From Salinisphaera orenii subsp. halophila YIM 95161 (GTDB taxonomy: Bacteria; Pseudomonadota; Gammaproteobacteria; Nevskiales; Salinisphaeraceae): DNA of 41,541 nucleotides. How positions within the stretch are numbered: the stretch's first letter is position 1; each line of letters begins with the position of its first letter. The DNA is taken from positions 1-41,541 of the forward strand of contig NZ_AYKF01000078.1 of NCBI RefSeq assembly GCF_003732545.1. Direction: 5' to 3'. A program made the translations under genes and the position numbers. The notes under the pieces were generated by a model. That model was given only the letters and a program-made list of their open reading frames with translations, made no database searches and had not been told where the DNA came from. Below are positions 33,899 to 41,541 of the stretch, one piece after another.

Positions 33899-35185
33899 TC
33901 AGGCGCCGGAGCGGCGGCTGCCGCCGGAGGTGAACTCCGGATAGGCTTCCATGCCGCACTCGCCGAAGTCCACGCCCTCGACTTCCTCTTCCTCCGAGAC
34001 GCGGATGCCGAACACGGCCTTGAGGATGCCCCAGACGATCAGGCTGGTCACGAACACCCAGACGAAGATGGTGAGCGCGCCGACGATCTGGCCGGTGAAC
34101 GTGGCACCGGAATTGGTCAGCGGCACCACCAGCAGGCCGAGCAGGCCGCAGACGCCGTGAACCGAGATCGCGCCCACCGGATCGTCGATCTTGATCTTGT
34201 CGAAGAACACGATCGAGAAGACCACCAGGATGCCGCCCGCGGCACCGAACAGCGTGGCGATGAGCGGCGTCGGCGTGGAGGGCTCGGCGGTGATCACCAC
34301 CAGGCCGGCCAGCGCGCCGTTGAGCGCCATGGTCAGGTCGCCCTTGCCGAACATGACGCGGGCCAGCAGCAGGGCGGAGACGAGGCCGCCTGCGGCCGCG
34401 GTGTTGGTATTGAGAAACACCATCGCGACCGAGTTGGCGCTGGCGATGTCGCCCAGCTTGAGCACCGAGCCGCCGTTGAAGCCGAACCAGCCCATCCAGA
34501 GGATCAGCGTGCCGAGCGCGGCCAGCGGCAGATTGGCGCCGGGGATGGCGCCGATGCTGCCATCCGGGCGGAACTTGCCTTTACGCGGGCCGAGCAGCAG
34601 GACGCCGGCCAGGGCCGCCGAGGCACCGGCCATATGCACGATGCCGGAGCCGGCGAAGTCGGAGAAGCCGAGATCGCCCAGGGTGTAGAGGCCGAACACG
34701 GCGTCGCCGTTCCAGGTCCAGGAGCCTTCCATCGGGTAGATGAAGCCGGTCATGACCACGGCGAAGGCCAGGAACGCCCACAGCTTCATGCGTTCGGCGA
34801 CGGCACCGGAGACGACCGACATGGCGGTGGCCACGAACACGACCTGGAAGAAGAAGTCCGAGGCGTCGGCGTAGACCGAGCCGCCGTCGAAGCCGGCTTC
34901 CGCGGAGGCGGCGAGCGCGTCCTCGACCAGCGTCTCGCCGCCGGCGATGCCGTTCAGGAACAGGCCGCCGTCATACATGATCATGTAGCCGCAGACCATG
35001 TACATGATGCAGGAGATCGAATAGAGCGCGATGTTCTTGGTCAGGATCTCGGTGGTGTTCTTGGCACGCACCAGGCCGCCCTCCAGCATGGAGAAGCCGG
35101 CGGCCATCCACATGACCAGTGCCCCGCAGACCAAGAAGTAGAACGTATCGATTGCGTACTGCAATTCGAAGATATTGTTTTCCAT
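33899..35185 (-). CDS. amtB: Ammonium transporter AmtB
   Basis: A 428-residue Amt-family channel with 11 helices. The pore twin-histidines lie in GSGIVHMAGASAAL and GAISVHGVCGLLG. The phenylalanine-gate and ammonium-site regions (SMLEGGLVRAKN; FIYPMEGSWTW) are conserved. There is no cleavable signal peptide: the protein begins with a short periplasmic segment and helix 1. It follows glnK by 48 bp, the usual operon in which GlnK plugs the pore under nitrogen excess. It should be expressed from the sigma-54/NtrC promoter ahead of glnK. Confidence 0.96.
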   Translation of the reverse strand: MENNIFELQYAIDTFYFLVCGALVMWMAAGFSMLEGGLVRAKNTTEILTKNIALYSISCIMYMVCGYMIMYDGGLFLNGIAGGETLVEDALAASAEAGFDGGSVYADASDFFFQVVFVATAMSVVSGAVAERMKLWAFLAFAVVMTGFIYPMEGSWTWNGDAVFGLYTLGDLGFSDFAGSGIVHMAGASAALAGVLLLGPRKGKFRPDGSIGAIPGANLPLAALGTLILWMGWFGFNGGSVLKLGDIASANSVAMVFLNTNTAAAGGLVSALLLARVMFGKGDLTMALNGALAGLVVITAEPSTPTPLIATLFGAAGGILVVFSIVFFDKIKIDDPVGAISVHGVCGLLGLLVVPLTNSGATFTGQIVGALTIFVWVFVTSLIVWGILKAVFGIRVSEEEEVEGVDFGECGMEAYPEFTSGGSRRSGA

Positions 35186-35233
35186 AGCTTTGGTTATCCC
35201 TCGAAAAGTGTCGACCGGAAGTGGGCGACGCGC

Positions 35234-35575
<342 letters not shown>

Positions 35576-35661
35576 CTAGCTCCTGTCATGCGTGATCAGC
35601 ACCCCGGTGCCTCGCATTCAAGCATTCGGGACGTGCAAGCGAGAGATTGCGCCGGTCCTTA

Positions 35662-35677
35662 AGCACTCACCGTGCCA
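35662..35677 (-). promoter_or_regulatory. Sigma-54 (RpoN) promoter of glnK-amtB
   Basis: The minus strand reads TGGCACGGTGAGTGCT, which fits the -24/-12 consensus (TGGCAC, 5 bases, TTGCT) except one position. GG and GC are at the required spacing. It lies about 90 bp upstream of the glnK start. Confidence 0.85.
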
Positions 35678-35750
35678 AGGCATACAAAACAGGAACTTAG
35701 CGTTTTTGCGCGGCGTGGCGTAGAGCGCCCGCGAAGCGCGTTCATGGTGC

Positions 35751-35767
35751 TGCACCAGAACGGTGCA
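35751..35767. promoter_or_regulatory. NtrC enhancer site
   Basis: TGCACCAGAACGGTGCA is a near-perfect NtrC palindrome (TGCACCA, 3 bases, TGGTGCA, one mismatch). It lies about 75-90 bp upstream of the -24 element of glnK. An overlapping half-site TGGTGC (35745-35750) precedes it. Confidence 0.85.
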
Positions 35768-35835
35768 CATGACTTTTGCGTGATCGGCCCAGGGTCGGCA
35801 TATTGGGCGTCTGAACCCGCGACATCCCGCAGGAC

Positions 35836-36081
35836 ATGGTCCGTTCGATCGAAGACATCGCCCAGCGTCTGGCCCAGGCGCTCCCGCCCCAGTTCGGCCC
35901 CGTGCGCGACGAGGTGCGCGCCAACTTCCGTGCCGTGCTGCAGAGTCAACTGTCGCGCCTCGACCTGGTGCCCCGGGAGGAGTTCGAGGCCACGCGCGAA
36001 ATGCTGGCCCACACCCGGCGCAAGCTGGATGCGCTGGAGCGCGAGGTCGAAGCACTCGAGGCCGAACGCGGTCGCGGCTAG
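35836..36081 (+). CDS. ubiK: UbiK accessory factor (BMFP family)
   Basis: An 81-residue protein of the BMFP/YqiC family, an accessory factor for aerobic ubiquinone synthesis that binds UbiJ and lipids. SIEDIAQRLAQALP opens the protein. The C-terminal half (PREEFEATREMLAHTRRKLDALEREVEALEAE) is the expected trimeric coiled coil. It is divergent from glnK, and the NtrC site lies between them. The yifB start follows 5 bp after its stop, so the two are likely co-transcribed. Confidence 0.92.
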   Translation: MVRSIEDIAQRLAQALPPQFGPVRDEVRANFRAVLQSQLSRLDLVPREEFEATREMLAHTRRKLDALEREVEALEAERGRG

Positions 36082-36086
36082 CCGGC

Positions 36087-37598
<1,512 letters not shown>

Positions 37599-37665
37599 CG
37601 CGTCCCGGCGACGCGCTCGCCGGGTGGGCCGCGTCGCCGTCGGCCGTCCAGGCCACGCCTGACGT

Positions 37666-37681
37666 TGGCACGCCTCCTGCA
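37666..37681 (+). promoter_or_regulatory. Sigma-54-type promoter upstream of the TorF-family porin
   Basis: TGGCACGCCTCCTGCA matches the -24/-12 consensus with one mismatch (C for T at the first base of TTGCA) and correct GG/GC spacing. It lies 85 bp before the porin ATG, in the gap after yifB. No clear NtrC palindrome was found upstream of it. Confidence 0.75.
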
Positions 37682-37766
37682 TCGAAAGCCCCGCCCCGGA
37701 ATCGGACGCTTCGGATTCGGGTTTCTCGTGGACCACGGGATTAATTTGCATGGGAGCAAAATTTCG

Positions 37767-38504
37767 ATGAAACAAAAACTTCTGATCGGCACGGCCGCCG
37801 CACTGATGGCCATGACCAGTGCCAGCGCGCTTGCCGAGGCGAGTGCCAACATCGCCTTCGCCACCGACTACCGGTTCCGCGGCATTTCCCAGACCGACAA
37901 GGACTTCGCCATCCAGGGCGGCTTCGACTACGCCTGGGATTCGGGGTTCTACATCGGCACCTGGGCCTCGAACGTGGACAATTTCTCGCCGGCGCCCGAC
38001 GGGACCGGCGGCGCGCAGGCCGAGCTCGACTTCTACGGCGGCTATGCCGCCGAGCTGACCGACACGCTGTCGTTCGACATCAGCGCGCTGTACTACTACT
38101 ACCCGGGTGCGAGCACGCAGAACGGTGCCGCGGACATCGACTATGTCGAATACGTGCCGAGCATCACCTACAGCGATGACAATCTCAGCGCCACGCTGAG
38201 CCTCGCCTACAGCGACGATTTCTACGCCGAGAGCGGCGATGCGCTCTACTACGGCGCGGACTTCGAGTTCCCGCTGGCGGAGTATCTGACGCTCGGCGCG
38301 CACGCGGGCTATCAGACGATCGACGACAACGAACAGTGGGGCACGCCGGACTACGCCGACTGGTCGATCTCGCTGGGCACCTCCATGTTCGGACTCGACT
38401 GGTCGGTGGCCTACATCGATACCGATCTGAACGAGAGCGAGTGCTTCGGCGGCTCCGATCTCTGCGATGCGACCGCGGTGGGTACCGTCAGCAAGTCGTT
38501 CTAG
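37767..38504 (+). CDS. TorF-family putative outer-membrane porin
   Basis: A 245-residue protein with a signal peptide ending near residue 23 (ASALAEA). It forms a beta-strand-rich barrel (FATDYRFRGISQTDKDFAIQGGFDYAWDSGFYIGTWASNV is the family opening, TIGR02001/Gcw_chp) with a terminal phenylalanine. The start at 37767 has GGGAGC upstream; an in-frame extension to 37665 is not a signal sequence. Such porins often lie next to glnK-amtB, as here with only ubiK and yifB between. Together with the sigma-54 promoter this suggests nitrogen-regulated permeability. The solute is unknown. Confidence 0.88.
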   Translation: MKQKLLIGTAAALMAMTSASALAEASANIAFATDYRFRGISQTDKDFAIQGGFDYAWDSGFYIGTWASNVDNFSPAPDGTGGAQAELDFYGGYAAELTDTLSFDISALYYYYPGASTQNGAADIDYVEYVPSITYSDDNLSATLSLAYSDDFYAESGDALYYGADFEFPLAEYLTLGAHAGYQTIDDNEQWGTPDYADWSISLGTSMFGLDWSVAYIDTDLNESECFGGSDLCDATAVGTVSKSF

Positions 38505-38529
38505 ACCCCGATCGACGTGATCGCGTCAG

Positions 38530-38554
38530 GCCGGCTCTTCGGGGCCGGCTTTTT
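38530..38554 (+). terminator. Rho-independent terminator of the porin gene
   Basis: An 8-bp stem (38530-38537 with 38542-38549) with a TTCG tetraloop, followed by five T, 25 bp after the porin stop. Confidence 0.9.
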
Positions 38555-38606
38555 CGTGTCCGGCGGTCACGGCGGCGCTTGCCCGACCTGCTAGACTCCG
38601 TCGCCC

Positions 38607-40652
38607 ATGGCCCAGCCCAAGCTCAATTCCCGTCAGGACGCCGCCGTGCGCTATCTCGACGGGCCGTTGCTGGTCCTCGCCGGCGCCGGCTCGGGCAAGA
38701 CGGGTGTGATCACGCGCAAGATCGCGCATCTGATCGAGCGCGGCTACGCCGGCGACCGGATCGCGGCGGTGACCTTCACCAACAAGGCCGCGCGCGAGAT
38801 GAAGCAGCGTGCGAGCCGGCTCATCGATGCCGAGGCCGCCCGGGGCCTGACGGTGAGCACCTTTCACAGCCTGGGCCTGCAGATGATCCGCGTCGAGCAC
38901 GTGGCGCTCGGCTTCAAGCCGCGTTTTTCCATCTTCGATGCCGAGGATGCCGACAAGCTGCTGGCCGATCTGGTCGGACGCGACGTCGAGCAGCGCAAGC
39001 TGGCGCGCTTCACCATCAGCGGCTGGAAGTCCGCCCTCGTGGACCCGGAGACCGCCGCCGCGCAGGCGAGCGGACCGGAACAGGCGATCGCCCGGGCCTA
39101 CGGCGAATACCAGCGCCGGCTCAAGGCCTACAACGCCGTCGATTTCGACGATCTGCTGGCGTTGCCGGTCCAGCTGCTGCGCACGGACGACGCCGCCCGG
39201 GAACGCTGGCAGAACCGGTTCCGCTACCTGCTGGTCGACGAATATCAGGACACCAACGCCGCGCAGTACGAGCTGCTGCGTCTGCTCACCGGCGTGCGCG
39301 CAGCGTTCACGGTCGTCGGCGACGACGATCAGTCGATCTACGCCTGGCGTGGGGCGCGCCCCGGCAACATCGCCGACCTGTCGCGTGACTTCCCGCATCT
39401 GAAGGTCATCAAGCTGGAACAGAACTACCGCTCGGTCGGGCACGTGCTGTCCGCGGCCAACCGGTTGATCGAATCCAACCAGCGCGCCTACGAGAAGACG
39501 CTCTGGAGCGCCATGGGGCCGGGTGATCGGGTGCGCGTGCTGGCCTGCGCGGACGAGGCCGGGGAGGCCGAGCGCGTGGTCAGCGAGATTTCGTCGCACC
39601 GGCTGCGCACCGGCAACCGCTACGGCGACTACGCCGTGCTCTATCGCGGCAACTTCCAGTCGCGTGCCTTCGAGAAGGCGCTGCGCGAGCGCGGCGTGCC
39701 GTATCGCGTGTCGGGTGGGCGCTCGTTCTTCGAGCGCAGCGAGATCCGCGATCTCGCTGCCTACCTGAAGCTGCTGGTCAACCCCGATGACGACGCCGCC
39801 TTCCTGCGGGTGATCAATCTGCCGCGGCGCGAGATCGGCCCGTCGACGCTGGAAGCGCTCGGCCGCTACGCCGGCGGCCGCCACCTGGGCCTGTTCGATG
39901 CCGCCCGGGGCATCGGTCTGGCCGGCGGGGTCGGCGAGCGCTCCGGTCGGCGGCTGGCCGAATTCGTGGACTGGGCGCGGGATCTGGCCATTGCCGGCGA
40001 ATCCACCCCAGCGAAGACGCTGGTGACGACGCTGATCGCCGATATCGGCTATCGCGACTGGCTGCGCGATACCGCCGCTAACACCCGCGCGGCCCGCAAG
40101 CGGCTGGAGAACGTCGACGAGTTCCTCGGCTGGCTCGGCCATCTCGACGCCACCGCCGACGGCGAGGCGCGCGGACTGGACGAGGTCGTCCGCCGCCTGA
40201 GCCTGATGGACTTCGCCGCCCAGTCGGAAAAGGACAGCGAGAACCAGGTGCATCTGCTCACCCTGCACGCCGCCAAGGGGCTCGAGTTCGACCACGTCTT
40301 TCTCGCCGGCCTCGAGGAGGGTCTGCTGCCGCATCATGCCTGCATGGACGACGAGCGCATCGAAGAGGAACGGCGCCTGCTCTACGTCGGCATCACACGC
40401 GCACGCCGGACGCTGGCGTTGAGCTACGCGCGCCGGCGCCAGCGCGGGGGCGAGCAGACCGACACCACGCCGAGCCGCTTCCTTGAGGAGTTGCCGCGCG
40501 ACGAGATCGAATGGCCGACCGAAGGCCGCCGCGGCCGGGCGGATCCGGCGCAGGGGCGCAGCCAGGTGGCGGCCCTGCGTGCCATGCTCGGCGAACAGGC
40601 CACCGCCGACGCATCATCGGACGAACCGGACACGGATCGCACCGCAGACTGA
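38607..40652 (+). CDS. rep: UvrD/Rep-family superfamily I DNA helicase
   Basis: A 681-residue ATP-dependent helicase. The order of SF1A motifs is clear: Q-motif (LNSRQDAAV), Walker A GAGSGKT (26-32), AVTFTNKAAREMKQR, STFHSLGLQMIR, Walker B LLVDEYQDTN, GDDDQSIYAWRGA, LEQNYRS, LLTLHAAKGLEFDHVFLAG and YVGITRARRTLALS. Length and the start (KLNSRQDAAV) fit Rep rather than UvrD. TAGACT (38591-38596) ends 10 bp before the ATG and may be its -10. The C-terminal 40 residues are acidic and variable. Confidence 0.93.
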   Translation: MAQPKLNSRQDAAVRYLDGPLLVLAGAGSGKTGVITRKIAHLIERGYAGDRIAAVTFTNKAAREMKQRASRLIDAEAARGLTVSTFHSLGLQMIRVEHVALGFKPRFSIFDAEDADKLLADLVGRDVEQRKLARFTISGWKSALVDPETAAAQASGPEQAIARAYGEYQRRLKAYNAVDFDDLLALPVQLLRTDDAARERWQNRFRYLLVDEYQDTNAAQYELLRLLTGVRAAFTVVGDDDQSIYAWRGARPGNIADLSRDFPHLKVIKLEQNYRSVGHVLSAANRLIESNQRAYEKTLWSAMGPGDRVRVLACADEAGEAERVVSEISSHRLRTGNRYGDYAVLYRGNFQSRAFEKALRERGVPYRVSGGRSFFERSEIRDLAAYLKLLVNPDDDAAFLRVINLPRREIGPSTLEALGRYAGGRHLGLFDAARGIGLAGGVGERSGRRLAEFVDWARDLAIAGESTPAKTLVTTLIADIGYRDWLRDTAANTRAARKRLENVDEFLGWLGHLDATADGEARGLDEVVRRLSLMDFAAQSEKDSENQVHLLTLHAAKGLEFDHVFLAGLEEGLLPHHACMDDERIEEERRLLYVGITRARRTLALSYARRRQRGGEQTDTTPSRFLEELPRDEIEWPTEGRRGRADPAQGRSQVAALRAMLGEQATADASSDEPDTDRTAD

Positions 40653-40726
40653 ACGACGCCGTTCGCGGCGGTTCGCGCCCTCGCGTCGAGGCGCCGTCGG
40701 TTCATCCGTGCCGGAAGCGTCCACTA

Positions 40727-40751
40727 AAAAGCCGCCCGGCGGGCGGCTTTT
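40727..40751. terminator. Bidirectional terminator between rep and the cytochrome gene
   Basis: A 7-bp GC stem (40731-40737 with 40741-40747), flanked by AAAA before and TTTT after, lies between convergent genes and can act on both strands. Confidence 0.9.
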
Positions 40752-40781
40752 CAAGCGGCGTTCGAACGTGGTGTCGACCGC

Positions 40782-41270
40782 CTAGGAGGCGCCGGCCTCG
40801 CTGAGGATGTAGTCCACGGCCTTGTGCATCTCGTCCTCGCTCAGGCTGGGGTCGCCGCCCTTGGCCGGCATGCCCTTGTAGCCCTCGATGGAACGCTTGT
40901 AGAGCGTGTCTTTGCCCTGTTCCGACAGGCGCTTCTCCCAGGCGCCGGTGTCGCTGACCTTGGGTGCACCGGCCGCGCCGGAGGTATGACACGCCGTGCA
41001 GACCTTGTCGAAGACTTCCTCGCCCGACATCGGCTCGCCGCCCTCGTCGCCGGAGGCCGCCATCTGGGTCGCGTCCGGATCGGTATTGACGGCATAGACC
41101 GGCTGCGTGCGCTCCTTCACGCGCGAGACCTGCTCGGGGCGCATTTCGTCGTTCGCGGTCATGCCGGTGATGATGTTGGCGCCGATGATCGCCAGCACGG
41201 TTATGGCAACCAACAGGCCAAGGACGATCATGAAGGTGCGAAAGAAAGTCTTGTCGTGATCGGCAGTCAT
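40782..41270 (-). CDS. Membrane-anchored cytochrome c5-like protein
   Basis: A 162-residue c-type cytochrome. An N-terminal membrane anchor (about residues 10-36) is followed by a linker and a single haem domain: CTACH (C91, C94, H95), APKVSDTGAWEKRL, and axial Met134 in YKGMPAKGG. This is the cytochrome c5 pattern of an electron carrier in the periplasm. I start at ATG 41270; an in-frame extension to 41408 is not signal-like. A -10 (TATACT, 41320-41325, minus strand) precedes it. Confidence 0.92.
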   Translation of the reverse strand: MTADHDKTFFRTFMIVLGLLVAITVLAIIGANIITGMTANDEMRPEQVSRVKERTQPVYAVNTDPDATQMAASGDEGGEPMSGEEVFDKVCTACHTSGAAGAPKVSDTGAWEKRLSEQGKDTLYKRSIEGYKGMPAKGGDPSLSEDEMHKAVDYILSEAGAS

Positions 41271-41319
41271 AGGAAGGCTAGTGTCGGCGTGGTCGGATCG
41301 GGATTCGTAAGCAGCCGCG

Positions 41320-41325
41320 AGTATA
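41320..41325 (-). promoter_or_regulatory. Probable -10 of the cytochrome gene
   Basis: TATACT on the minus strand, 50 bp before the ATG. No strong -35 is visible. Confidence 0.4.
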
Positions 41326-41367
41326 CCGGATTCCACTCCGTCGACGCGCGCCGAACGCCGGCCGCGA

Positions 41368-41396
41368 TGGACGTGGCCCGCCCGTGGGCGTATCCT
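41368..41396 (+). promoter_or_regulatory. Predicted tRNA-Arg promoter
   Basis: TGGACG (41368-41373) and TATCCT (41391-41396) are 17 bp apart, with the -10 ending 16 bp before the tRNA. Confidence 0.45.
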
Positions 41397-41412
41397 TGGC
41401 CGCGCCAAAGCG

Positions 41413-41489
41413 GCGCCCGTAGCTCAGCTGGATAGAGTGTCGGCCTCCGAAGCCGAAGGTCGCAGGTTCGAATCCTGCCGGGCGCACCA
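41413..41489 (+). tRNA. tRNA-Arg (anticodon CCG)
   Basis: A 77-base cloverleaf. The acceptor GCGCCCG pairs with CGGGCGC and CCA is encoded. The D arm contains AGCTCAGCTGGATAGAG. The anticodon stem TCGGC/GCCGA holds the loop CTCCGAA, so the anticodon is CCG, reading CGG. The T arm contains GGTTCGAATCC. Confidence 0.97.
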
Positions 41490-41498
41490 CACAAAAAC

Positions 41499-41521
41499 AC
41501 CGGCCGCGAGCCGGTTTTTTT
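41499..41521 (+). terminator. Terminator after tRNA-Arg
   Basis: A 6-bp stem (41499-41504 with 41510-41515) is followed by a run of T to 41521, ten bases after the tRNA. Confidence 0.88.
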
Positions 41522-41541
41522 GTGTGGTTCATCGATATGTT

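Noticed and set aside
38526-40337. Long minus-strand open frame (about 600 codons) opposite rep
   Set aside because: Shadow frame of the helicase gene; all helicase motifs are on the plus strand.
41267-41532. Minus-strand frames at the right edge encoding [12 protein letters not shown]-like peptides
   Set aside because: This is the well-known spurious translation of the antisense strand of a tRNA gene.

Overview
The window looks like chromosome of a high-GC gammaproteobacterium. Supporting signs are UbiK, YifB, a Rep-type helicase, a cytochrome c5-like protein, NtrC/RpoN-type nitrogen control and a consensus Pho box. Many proteins are rich in Asp and Glu, which would fit a halophile such as Salinisphaera, but the genus is a guess. 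No replication origin, CRISPR array, phage gene or rRNA was seen. There is one tRNA, tRNA-Arg(CCG), at the right edge.

Left part (1-13683): an accessory region that by eye is less GC-rich than the rest. It opens with a nested pair of insertion sequences: an intact IS3-family element (756-2070, 3-bp target duplication CTA) sits inside the transposase of a decayed IS5-family element (111-2290). Then comes a run of ten plus-strand genes: a di-iron fatty-acid-hydroxylase-superfamily membrane enzyme, a three-part TRAP transporter (DctP, DctQ, DctM), a short-chain dehydrogenase, an aldehyde dehydrogenase, a UbiD-type decarboxylase with its UbiX flavin prenyltransferase, and a second TRAP system of the TAXI type with a fused permease. 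The order suggests uptake of an organic acid or related compound, oxidation alcohol to aldehyde to acid, and prFMN-dependent decarboxylation. If the hydroxylase belongs to the pathway, it would be oxidative removal of a methyl or hydroxymethyl group. The substrate is unknown.

Middle part (13697-24090): very GC-rich. A tight minus-strand operon holds a CbiX-like chelatase, a small membrane protein, TspO and two SDR enzymes. It is followed by sufT, a TonB-dependent receptor, a pair of genes (an uncharacterised helical protein and an anchored beta-propeller), a DUF4112-Bcp peroxiredoxin pair and a DUF423-PhzF pair.

Right part (24095-41541): ppk behind a textbook Pho box; SYLF protein and MtgA (translationally coupled); YheT hydrolase, a glycosyltransferase and a cardiolipin synthase; then the nitrogen region. 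On the minus strand this region has glnK-amtB with a sigma-54 promoter and NtrC site, then a terminator, a 0.5-kb gap, and a second PII gene leading directly into FetA-FetB (metal-exporter type ABC transporter). On the plus strand are ubiK, yifB and a TorF-family porin with its own sigma-54-type promoter, then a Rep-family helicase. A bidirectional terminator separates this helicase from a convergent membrane-anchored cytochrome c. Many neighbours overlap by 4 bp (ATGA, GTGA or TTGA), which indicates translational coupling.
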